Positions 1-5,758 are shown, numbered from the stretch's first letter. The stretch: DNA of 8,647 nt from Nitrososphaeraceae archaeon (GCA_025922735.1 JAICHI010000041.1:1-8647); one strand, 5' to 3'. Translations and numbers: made by a program. Notes: generated by a model not told the origin, from the sequence alone.

Positions 1-51
1 AGTCTGCTTGGAATAGATATAGATGCATGCATGTGTGTAAGTGTTTTGTTA

Positions 52-150
52 CTAGTATCTCTTGGCATCCGCAGCAGTAGTCCTCGCATTAAACAACCTC
101 TTTCTATCCTTCTTATCTAAAGCATTGCGAAATGCTTACCACTCCTCTGA
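52..150 (-). pseudogene. Decayed fragment of the small PolB-cluster helical protein
   Basis: Read on the minus strand, this stretch encodes EEW, a stop codon (136-138), then AFRNALDKKDRKRLFNA and ends at a TAG at 52-54. It matches residues 17-33 of the intact small gene at 1991-2299 (EREWTPFRNALDKKDRKKF). A 34-base core (99-132) is identical to 2054-2087 in inverted orientation and lies in the same reading frame. The in-frame stop, the loss of similarity downstream and the absence of the conserved LMS/YK half show a broken copy. Bases 150-244 upstream of it, and 1-51 downstream, show no gene I can support. An upstream start for this fragment could not be placed. It may be a leftover of a duplicated polymerase cluster continuing to the left of the window. 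Confidence 0.6.
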
Positions 151-244
151 ACATCTGATGGCAGCATCGACCTTCGATACCCGCGAGCAGATGCTTCAGA
201 TTCCTTCTTTTTCTTCCTCTAGTTTCTAATGATACCCCTATGAA

Positions 245-652
245 TCAAGTCTGCATTTTTTTTGTTTTTGCTATCGCCCTGCCACCTTTTTTCTTAAGAA
301 CCATGTATATTTCTGGCAACGAGTATACAAAGCCTATATGGATGCAGTCAGTTTTGTCATCTAGCAAACACTGCAGCTCTCCGTTTCTTACCATTACTTC
401 TGCTATTCTGTCACGCTTGTTATCTTTGATTATTACTCTTTCTTGTTCGATTGCAATCTTTTCAAGAAATGGAGCTTGTCTGGCAAAGACTTCATATTTT
501 GCCATCGTCTCTTGCATCATACCAGTTACAAATCCCGAAAAGCTAGTGTTGTCCTTTAATCTGCGCTCCTTCTTTGCTTTTTTGTATACTTCGTAGTATT
601 TACTGAAGATATGCTCCTTTACTGTAATTGTCTTAAAGCCGGGCTTTGGCAT
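245..652 (-). CDS. Small RHH-like protein, probable DNA-binding, Nitrososphaeria-type
   Basis: A 135-residue protein starting MPKPGFKTITVKEH. The first 50 or so residues read as one strand (FKTITVKE) followed by two helices (HIFSKYYEVYKKAKKERR and the SFSGFVTGMMQETM segment), the pattern of a ribbon-helix-helix DNA-binding fold. The rest is charged and helical, then ends in a conserved-looking block with two cysteines (LQCLLDDKTDCIHIGFVYSL, about residues 96-115) and a basic tail. I recall proteins of this layout as common in Thaumarchaeota, but their function is unknown to me. The reading frame is open to 736, but the ATG at 650-652 is preferred because a clear TATA box lies at 692-700, inside the longer frame, and homologous-looking proteins begin MPKxGFK. 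It is divergent from the polymerase cluster and could regulate it; that is inference. It could equally be a stand-alone regulator. Confidence 0.75.
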   Translation of the reverse strand: MPKPGFKTITVKEHIFSKYYEVYKKAKKERRLKDNTSFSGFVTGMMQETMAKYEVFARQAPFLEKIAIEQERVIIKDNKRDRIAEVMVRNGELQCLLDDKTDCIHIGFVYSLPEIYMVLKKKGGRAIAKTKKMQT

Positions 653-691
653 CTTGCTTCTCTTAAGGACATGGACGGTTAGAGGACAGAA

Positions 692-700
692 CTTTATAAG
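692..700 (-). promoter_or_regulatory. TATA box of the RHH-like gene
   Basis: On the minus strand the sequence reads CTTATAAAG, about 40-48 bases ahead of the ATG at 652. An archaeal start site roughly 25 bases downstream would leave a short leader of about 20 bases containing a purine-rich AGAGAAGC stretch. Its position excludes the longer reading frame that begins at 736. Confidence 0.6.
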
Positions 701-779
701 ATTTTTGCTACCACCATCATCTCTCTCGCAAGTCATGAGATATTGACCCCAAGTGCCATGAAATTGAACACGATAGCTT

Positions 780-797
780 CATTAAGAACATATTACC
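780..797 (+). promoter_or_regulatory. Possible weak promoter of the polymerase cluster
   Basis: An AT-rich stretch (CATTAAGAACATATTACC) lies 22-39 bases before the ATG at 819, the spacing expected for a TATA box of a near-leaderless archaeal transcript. It departs from the consensus, and no BRE is obvious. A weak core promoter would fit a gene set that is activated on demand, but this is only a positional argument. Confidence 0.3.
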
Positions 798-818
798 TCA
801 CTGTTACCGTCCTCATAT

Positions 819-1979
819 ATGAGGTTTGGTCATCAAAACCCGCATTCGCAACAACAAGAGCAGAAGGAGCAAAGGCAGCAGCTACTGCTTTACAGATACA
901 GTTGCTTAAAATGCGGCACGGTGTTAAAAATGACAGAAAGTCCTATTGACAGCAGTATTTTCCGTGCCATTAAAAACGAAAAATGTGCTAGTTGTGGTAA
1001 CATATTACAGGAACAAACAGTAGTAGTGCAGCAGCAACAACAACAGCAGCTGCCTACCTTTTCACAAAATGATAGCTCACCTTATTCCTCGTCCTCTTCT
1101 CCATCATCATCACCTCCTGCTCCACAGATATTACTACCTCCGACGTTACTAACACTACCACCATCATCAACAACAACAACAACATTTGAGACTGCCTATA
1201 ACATTCAACAAAAAAGAAGAACATCTACCAAGCTCATTTTCTTCGACATAGCCGAAATAGATTCATTTCTTGACCTTTCAGACAGAGGTGGGAGCATTTG
1301 TGTTGCCAGTAGTAGAAAAAGTAGGGACGGCGACAGCTGGCACGCAAACAATACTCTTGTTACAAGGCTATGCGTCAGGGCCTTAATACCAAGGCGGCAT
1401 GGCGGCTTTGGCTCGCCTTATGTAATATTCATCGATGCAGGCAACTGCTCCGATATTTACAAATGTGTTAGCTTTATCAGGCAATACGGTCTTGACCAGC
1501 AAAAGACTTTAGATAGAATAATTGTTTCCAGACCGTTTACAATACATCAGCTTGCTCGTTTGATTATCTACGAGGTTGCGCTTGTGCTGCAGAGAACAGA
1601 TGCACGGCTTGTCGTAATTTCAGACTTGCTAAGGATGTTCGTTCAAGACCCGCAGATTGACCCAGATGAGGCTTGCTGGCTTGTAAAGGAAATAGCAAGG
1701 TCTCTTCGCAAGCTCTCAAGTCAGATATTAGTTGTCGTTTCTCTGCATGAATGCCCACCGCCCCAGTTCCGCAGTCTTCTTCTGTCCCTGTTTGATAGCC
1801 AAATCCATATCGCCACCATCACAAAAGAACCAAGCCGATTGCAGGTCAAAGTCGTCAGCTGCAGCAGCAATAACAACCTTCCTTATCATCGCCAGGGTGA
1901 CAGCAACAGCAAGCGCCAATACTCCTCCTCCTCCTCTATCCTCATTGAGAAAGACTTGCAGATTATTCGAGCGCGGTGA
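819..1979 (+). CDS. RecA/RadA-like accessory protein with zinc ribbon and no visible Walker A
   Basis: A 386-residue protein. Residues 1-28 are Gln-rich. Cys29-x2-Cys32 and Cys56-x2-Cys59 form a likely zinc ribbon. Residues 65-125 are low complexity (Gln, Ser, Pro, Thr runs). Residues 138-348 resemble a RecA/RadA core: FFDIAEIDSFLDLSDRGGSI (141-160) occupies the position leading into the P-loop, YVIFIDAGNCSDIYKC (201-216) matches the strand that in RadA reads like YIDTEG, TIHQLARLI (241-249) follows, and ARLVVISDLLRMF (262-274) sits at the Walker B strand. No GxxxxGK(T/S) is present; the corresponding region (CVASSRKSRDGDSW) is degenerate. It is thus probably a non-canonical RecA paralogue, structurally like ImuA/Rad55-type accessory factors rather than a strand-exchange recombinase. 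It is the first gene of a tight cluster ending in the DNA polymerase, so I infer a role in recruiting or regulating that polymerase at damaged DNA. The start at 819 is the first ATG in frame and could be later (930 is possible, but it would lose the first CxxC). Confidence 0.8.
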   Translation: MRFGHQNPHSQQQEQKEQRQQLLLYRYSCLKCGTVLKMTESPIDSSIFRAIKNEKCASCGNILQEQTVVVQQQQQQQLPTFSQNDSSPYSSSSSPSSSPPAPQILLPPTLLTLPPSSTTTTTFETAYNIQQKRRTSTKLIFFDIAEIDSFLDLSDRGGSICVASSRKSRDGDSWHANNTLVTRLCVRALIPRRHGGFGSPYVIFIDAGNCSDIYKCVSFIRQYGLDQQKTLDRIIVSRPFTIHQLARLIIYEVALVLQRTDARLVVISDLLRMFVQDPQIDPDEACWLVKEIARSLRKLSSQILVVVSLHECPPPQFRSLLLSLFDSQIHIATITKEPSRLQVKVVSCSSNNNLPYHRQGDSNSKRQYSSSSSILIEKDLQIIRAR

Positions 1980-1990
1980 TTGTATAGTGT

Positions 1991-2299
1991 ATGGGCAGGA
2001 CAATACCATCATTTAGACTTGCACTTGAAATGGAAGAAAGGGAATGGACGCCCTTTCGCAATGCTTTAGATAAGAAGGATAGAAAGAAGTTTGATGATAT
2101 GTTTGACATCCCTAGGCTTTACACCTCAGCTTGCTCTTATGCTGTTCAGCCTATAAGACTATATCCTATTTTGATGTCAATCCTGCTGCACTGTTACAAG
2201 CAATTGGTAGATTGTATTTCACAGGTTAGACAGATGATGGTTGTAGTCGGAATTGAAGAAGAAGAAGAGAAAGAGGAGGAGGCTCTGCCACTACCATAA
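1991..2299 (+). CDS. Small helical protein, first of two tandem paralogues
   Basis: A 102-residue protein with no function I can name. It aligns without forcing to the next gene: Trp19 (EREWTPFRNALDKKD) with Trp17 there, the aromatic, Ala-Leu and Asp positions of W-x2-[FY]-x2-AL-x3-D, a central SACSYA against AAAINA, then a Pro, LMS and YK in the same order (IRLYPILMSILLHCYKQLV). The predicted fold is therefore a compact bundle of about three to four helices. The last 18 residues are an acidic tail (EEEEEKEEEA) encoded by GAA/GAG repeats and not shared with the paralogue. It starts 11 bases after the RecA-like gene and ends 2 bases before the next start, so translation is probably coupled. 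An alternative ATG at 2031 would remove 13 residues; 1991 gives an N-terminus matching the paralogue's length. Role inferred: partner or adaptor in the polymerase cluster. Confidence 0.75.
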   Translation: MGRTIPSFRLALEMEEREWTPFRNALDKKDRKKFDDMFDIPRLYTSACSYAVQPIRLYPILMSILLHCYKQLVDCISQVRQMMVVVGIEEEEEKEEEALPLP

Positions 2300-2301
2300 C
2301 A

Positions 2302-2571
2302 ATGAGCCTGTTTCCAACTGACGACATTCTTGCCAAGCTACAAGAACAGTGGAAGGGATACGCTGATGCTCTGCGGCAAGAGGATAAAGAAGCGTTCCTT
2401 ACAATGATAGAGAAATGTTACGCGCATGCCGCTGCAATTAATGCAAAAGGCGAGCCTTTCCCAAATGAAGCGCTGCTCATGTCTTTGGTATTCTCGCAAT
2501 ATAAGATGATTAATTGGTTAGTGCCAAAGTTAGCTGAATTCAGTAAAAAGATTGCAGAGCAAGAAGAATAA
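2302..2571 (+). CDS. Small helical protein, second of two tandem paralogues
   Basis: An 89-residue protein (MSLFPTDDILAKLQEQWKGY...). It shares the W-x2-[FY]-x2-AL-x3-D-x3-F pattern with the preceding gene (QWKGYADALRQEDKEAFLTM) and the later P-x4-LMS-x6-YK segment (FPNEALLMSLVFSQYKMINW). It has no signal peptide, membrane segment or metal site. I recall similar small proteins in Nitrososphaeria but know no function. The two-base gap from the preceding gene and 23-base gap to the polymerase gene place it in the same transcript. Divergence between the two copies is large, so the duplication is old and the two may form a heterodimer; this is inference. The start is the only sensible ATG, with no strong Shine-Dalgarno sequence ahead of it. 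Confidence 0.8.
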   Translation: MSLFPTDDILAKLQEQWKGYADALRQEDKEAFLTMIEKCYAHAAAINAKGEPFPNEALLMSLVFSQYKMINWLVPKLAEFSKKIAEQEE

Positions 2572-2594
2572 GAAGAGAAAGTGAAAAAGCAATA

Positions 2595-4988
2595 ATGAGG
2601 ACGACAACAACAGTATCAGGCTGGCTCTTTGATGCCTATCCGCAAGGCGATAAGATGGTGTTTTGGATTAAGCAGGAAAAAGATGGTAGAACAGTTAGAT
2701 TAGAAGATAACTGGTCACACTCAATCTATATCGCTTCTGATAACAAGTATGACTTGGCTTCAGTAGCAAAAGATGAGCGTATTTCTTCATTCATAAAGAG
2801 CCACGAATTTGTTCAAAAATATGAGAAAGTAACTGACAATGCCAAGTCTGAAGTCCTAAAATTGACTTTGATAGACTCCTCACAAGCCCAGAAGCTCGCC
2901 AAGAGTATCATGCTTGGCGGCAGGTTTGGACAGTTCCGCCTTTACAATGTCGATGTCTTGCCTGCACAATCATATTTTTACGAACATGATATCATCTTTC
3001 CACTTGCTTTTTGTGAAGTTACTGTTACTTCAGACAACAACAACAGGCTAAGATGGTCTTGCAAGGACGACAGTGTGTGGTCGCTTGATTATCAGCTGCC
3101 AAAGTTTAAGACTATTCATCTAAGCGTCAAACCAAGGAAGCAAGAAGGCAAGATGCTGCCCAAGTTCACAGACAGGATAGACTCAATATCAATTAGGAGT
3201 GGAAATAATAATAATAATGATGATGAGGAAGAAACTATTACAATTGATGGTGGTGACTGCTGCTGCTCTGATGATGAGGCCCAGATACTCTTTAGTCTTG
3301 CAGAGTCGATGTCTGCACTAGACCCTGACTTTGTTTTTACAGAAGGTGGAGATTCGTTTGACTTTCCATATCTGGCTCATAGAGCCAAGGTCAACGATTG
3401 CAGCAATATCCTAGTCCTTGGTCGGGAGCCATCCAAGCCTATTATTACTACCAGTAGAAAGCCAGGCAAAGATGATGGAATAACCTATTTCTCTTATGGT
3501 AGGATACACTATCGTCCGTCATCAACTCAACTTTTTGGCAGAGTGCATATCGATACAGACAATTCCTTTATCCTAAATGAGGCTGGAATGCAGGGGCTTT
3601 ATGAGATAGCTAGGGTATGCAGAATGCCACTTCACAAGGCTTCACGTGCTTCAATTGGACGTTGCATGAGCAGCCTACAATGTTATCATGCAACAATAAA
3701 TGACATTCTAATTCCTTGGAAGCCATCTTTTGCAGAGCATTTCAAGCCATATTCAGAGTTATTTGTAGCAGACCGCGGCGGTATGATACTTGAGCCGCGG
3801 ATAGGAGTATATGAACAAGTAAGTGAATTTGACTTTTCTTCCCTTTATCCTAGCATCATGTCTAAGAAGAATCTGTCTGGTGAGACAGTGCTATGTGCAT
3901 GCTGCAGCCCTGACTCCAAGCGTAGAGTTCCGGAACTAGGCTGGAATATCTGTGAAAAGAGGGTTGGAATAGTGCCTCAAGCCCTTGAAATATTGCTTAA
4001 GAAGCGAGCGCAATACAAGCTAAGGCTAAAGTCGCCAGAAACCGATGCAATAACAAAACAAGTCTATGACGCACGACAGAACTCACTTAAATGGATTTTA
4101 GTTACAAGCTTCGGTTACCTAGGATATAGCAATTCAAAGTTTGGCAATATCGATGCACATATTGCTACTTGCGCTTTTGACAGACAAGTGCTTCTAAAAG
4201 CAGTCAGAGTTGCCGAATCTCATGGATTTAGGATACTGCATGGTATAGTTGACTCGTTATGGGTGGTCAAAAAAAAAGGTGCTGTGCAAGAGAAGAAGGA
4301 GAAGAAGGATTATCTGAAACTAAAGGAAGAGATAGAGCAGAAGACAGGCTTTGCAATATCATTTGAAGGCACTTACAAGTGGGTTGCATTTGTCCACTCT
4401 AAGAGTAGCAAGTTAGTCCCAGTTCCAAATCGGTATTTTGGTGTGTTCGAAGACGGCAGCCTGAAAGTCAGAGGTTTGGAAATACGAAGGCGCGACAATC
4501 CACCGTTATTTGACAAGTTCCAAGCAGAAATACTAAAGATAATTGCAGCAGGCAATACAATCCAAGAGGTGAAAGTGCTGCTGATGCCAAAGGTAAAGGA
4601 AACCTTTTGCAGGTATGTTCAACTTTTGAAGGAAGGAAAGGTGCCTCTAGAAGAACTAGTTTTCACAAAGCAGCTGTCCAAAGACTCTCATGATTATGTA
4701 ATGAATACCTGTGAGAGCGCAGCTTTACATCAGCTTCGATCAGAGGGCAAATCGTTGCATGCAGGAGAGGTCTTGCAGTATGTAATCACAGACTATTACA
4801 ATAATAATAATAAACGACCAAACAAGAGGGCAATGCCTATCGAGATGATTGACAGCGACAATAATAATACCACTACTGCTTATGACGCCAAGCGCTATAC
4901 AGAGTTGCTTGCAGAAGAGCTTCGTTCAATTACGGAGCCTTTCGGCTTTGTTGAATCATCATCATGGTTGCCGAGCGGGAGTATGTGA
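2595..4988 (+). CDS. polB: Family B DNA polymerase, divergent, exonuclease-deficient (PolB2/Dpo2-like)
   Basis: A 797-residue polymerase of normal family B length. Motif A is intact: EFDFSSLYPSIM with Asp413. Motif B keeps Lys499 and Gly507 but reads KWILVTSFGYLG, replacing the usual NS and Tyr with VT and Phe. Motif C reads HGIVDSLWV (549-557): the second Asp (Asp553) is kept, the first is Ile551. KVRGLEIRRRDNPPL (624-638) matches the conserved region after the palm. In the exonuclease domain, the Exo I site (FKTIHLSVKPR, 171-181) has no DxE; the Exo II region (GGDSFDFPYL, 251-260) keeps Asp256; no YxxxD Exo III is seen before HKASRASIG (347-355). Proofreading is therefore probably lost. Low-complexity Asn inserts lie at 204-208, 736-739 and 756-758. 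The changed motifs and RecA-like neighbour suggest the archaeal PolB2/Dpo2 group, linked in Crenarchaeota to damage tolerance, rather than the replicative PolB; a mobile-element polymerase is the alternative. Last gene of the cluster. Confidence 0.9.
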   Translation: MRTTTTVSGWLFDAYPQGDKMVFWIKQEKDGRTVRLEDNWSHSIYIASDNKYDLASVAKDERISSFIKSHEFVQKYEKVTDNAKSEVLKLTLIDSSQAQKLAKSIMLGGRFGQFRLYNVDVLPAQSYFYEHDIIFPLAFCEVTVTSDNNNRLRWSCKDDSVWSLDYQLPKFKTIHLSVKPRKQEGKMLPKFTDRIDSISIRSGNNNNNDDEEETITIDGGDCCCSDDEAQILFSLAESMSALDPDFVFTEGGDSFDFPYLAHRAKVNDCSNILVLGREPSKPIITTSRKPGKDDGITYFSYGRIHYRPSSTQLFGRVHIDTDNSFILNEAGMQGLYEIARVCRMPLHKASRASIGRCMSSLQCYHATINDILIPWKPSFAEHFKPYSELFVADRGGMILEPRIGVYEQVSEFDFSSLYPSIMSKKNLSGETVLCACCSPDSKRRVPELGWNICEKRVGIVPQALEILLKKRAQYKLRLKSPETDAITKQVYDARQNSLKWILVTSFGYLGYSNSKFGNIDAHIATCAFDRQVLLKAVRVAESHGFRILHGIVDSLWVVKKKGAVQEKKEKKDYLKLKEEIEQKTGFAISFEGTYKWVAFVHSKSSKLVPVPNRYFGVFEDGSLKVRGLEIRRRDNPPLFDKFQAEILKIIAAGNTIQEVKVLLMPKVKETFCRYVQLLKEGKVPLEELVFTKQLSKDSHDYVMNTCESAALHQLRSEGKSLHAGEVLQYVITDYYNNNNKRPNKRAMPIEMIDSDNNNTTTAYDAKRYTELLAEELRSITEPFGFVESSSWLPSGSM

Positions 4989-5455
4989 CGACCTTTTAGC
5001 CAGCTTAGCATTGCAGAATAGTTTTTCTCATCATTATTAAAGATGGATTGGAATACTTCTAGGCTATCTGGTGACGTCCATTTTAACTGGTACTTTTCTT
5101 TAATTTCTTTCCAGGTGTTGTACTTGCATTGGTATTTTGATAAGCACACAAGCGCCTCCATAATGCGGCGTCTTTTGGTATTGGAAAAAGTCAAAATTTC
5201 GCTTGCGTCCCCTGTTTTTAGAATATGACCATGTTTTGCGGCCTTTAGAATTATTTGCTTCAGGTTCCTTTTTCGTTGAGCTAGCAAGTATTGCCTAAAG
5301 CCATTCTCATCTATTTCGCTCCCTTTTGTAGTCTTAGCCGGTAGCAGTAACAAATTATTGTCATTATCACCACCGTTCATGATACAGTTCTCCACTGGTA
5401 GAGAACCGTTCTCCACTAATGGAGAAACAACAGTATTATCCTTGTCTTCATGCAT
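4895..5455 (-). pseudogene. Truncated tyrosine recombinase (integrase), N-terminal half only
   Basis: From the ATG at 5453-5455 the frame gives 186 residues; a TTG at 5494 would add 13. Residues 50-154 resemble the SAM-like core-binding domain of thaumarchaeal integrases as I recall them: NLKQIILKAAKHGHILKTGD, TKRRRIMEALVCLSKYQ, then YNTWKEIKEKYQLKWTSPD and a FNNDEKNYSAMLSWLK segment. The catalytic domain with Arg, HxxR and Tyr is absent. After residue 154 (about base 4994) the frame merely runs antisense through the end of the polymerase gene, giving an unrelated Ser/Asp-rich tail. Either the gene was cut when the polymerase segment was joined here, or this is the N part of a split integrase whose C part lies elsewhere. 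No convincing TATA box is visible upstream, where an inverted tRNA fragment begins. Identification rests on recognition of the domain, not on catalytic residues. Likely non-functional. Confidence 0.65.
5387..5428. repeat. Two adjacent small palindromes inside the integrase 5' region
   Basis: GTTCTCCACT occurs at 5387-5396 and again at 5408-5417, a 21-base period. Each unit can fold back: GTTCTC with GAGAAC in the first, TTCTCCA with TGGAGAA in the second. The units encode the repeated residues VENGSLPVEN in the integrase fragment. If the original gene began downstream of here they could have been operators. Confidence 0.45.
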
Positions 5456-5491
5456 AGGTGCAGACTTTTGCTGGGGCTGTAGGGTATTGTG

Positions 5492-5519
5492 CAATCCGGT
5501 CTAGTATGGGGGACTGTCA
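5492..5519 (+). repeat. 28-bp inverted copy of the tRNA-Asp D-loop to anticodon region
   Basis: This segment is the exact reverse complement of 5649-5676. In tRNA terms it contains the last three bases of the first intron (CAA) followed by tRNA positions 16 to 37, including the GTC anticodon. It lies just before the integrase fragment; the TTG at 5494 falls inside it. The presence of intron bases suggests a copy of the gene, not of mature tRNA. It may be a remnant of an attachment site. Confidence 0.85.
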
Positions 5520-5571
5520 TGGTTTGCCTGGTTTTGTTGTAAATTCTTAAAGCCTGAATTTGAAATAGTGG

Positions 5572-5576
5572 AAAAA
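5572..5576 (-). terminator. T-run terminator of tRNA-Asp
   Basis: The minus strand has a run of five T residues starting eight bases after the tRNA discriminator base (5584). Oligo-T without a hairpin is the usual archaeal termination signal. Confidence 0.4.
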
Positions 5577-5597
5577 TCGTAAGCGCCCGGGCCGGGA

Positions 5598-5627
5598 CGT
5601 TCGTTCGGTTTTTTCTTCAACCCGAAT
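5598..5627 (-). other. tRNA-Asp intron 2, T loop (59/60)
   Basis: A 30-nt intron. Its 3' CGAA pairs with T-loop exon bases TTCG, and its own TTCGG and CCGAA close the inner hairpin. Both three-base bulges are cut after the second base, which restores the T loop TTCGAAT. Confidence 0.9.
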
Positions 5628-5673
5628 TTCGAACCCGGGTCGAAGGAGTGACAGTCCCCCATACTAGACCGGA

Positions 5674-5715
5674 TTGTACGATTCTGGTTTTTCACTTAGA
5701 AGCAACCAGGCATCT
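5674..5715 (-). other. tRNA-Asp intron 1, D loop (15/16)
   Basis: A 42-nt intron. The central helix pairs exon GTAT (positions 10-13) with intron GTAC. The inner stem is GAT/ATC, then CTGGTT/AACCAG after a small internal loop. The outer helix is weak (relaxed motif), so the exact junction could shift by a base or so. The cut shown yields a normal D loop with G18-G19. Confidence 0.75.
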
Positions 5716-5758
5716 CTATACTACCCGGGCGCACGTAACCCAACTCTTTGTAGAACCA

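Larger units (their letters stand above)
5584..5730 (-). tRNA. trnD: tRNA-Asp(GTC) with two non-canonical introns
   Basis: The mature tRNA is assembled from three exons: 5730-5716 (positions 1-15), 5673-5628 (16-59) and 5597-5584 (60-73), 75 nt in all. The acceptor stem GCCCGGG/CCCGGGC pairs perfectly with discriminator G73, as expected for Asp. The D stem is GTAT/GTAT with end wobbles, the D loop is AGTCCGGTCTA, the anticodon stem GGGGA/TCCTT, the loop CTGTCAC (anticodon GTC), and the T arm CCGGG TTCGAAT CCCGG. Intron 1 (5715-5674, 42 nt, position 15/16) has GTAT/GTAC as the four-base central helix, flanked by bulges AG|A and AA|T. Intron 2 (5627-5598, 30 nt, position 59/60) has a textbook bulge-helix-bulge: central helix TTCG/CGAA, bulges AA|A and CG|T, inner helix TTCGG/CCGAA, outer helix the T stem. 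There is no intron at 37/38 and CCA is not encoded. Introns would be removed by the archaeal splicing endonuclease. Confidence 0.92.

Noticed and set aside
119..136. Small hairpin (AAGCATT/AATGCTT) as a terminator
   Set aside because: It sits inside the decayed gene copy and has no following T-run; it arises from coding sequence.
240..596. Plus-strand frame opposite the RHH-like gene
   Set aside because: An antisense shadow; the minus-strand product has a coherent fold and promoter.
653..736. N-terminal extension of the RHH-like protein to an ATG at 736
   Set aside because: A TATA box at 692-700 lies inside it and the extra residues have no family-like pattern.
1728..2016. Frames on both strands across the end of the RecA-like gene
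   Set aside because: They overlap the end of a well-supported coding region and their residue content is low-complexity reflection of its repeats.
2595..5455. Casposon (PolB plus integrase element)
   Set aside because: No cas1 or terminal inverted repeats were seen, and the recombinase fragment is tyrosine-recombinase-like.
5501..5695. Open frame on the minus strand (64 codons)
   Set aside because: It lies within the intron-containing tRNA-Asp gene and its inverted partial copy; the tRNA explains the sequence completely.
5584..5730. tRNA-Asp as a pseudogene or as a split tRNA
   Set aside because: All interruptions coincide with bulge-helix-bulge junctions on one contiguous strand, and the three exons give perfect acceptor and T stems.
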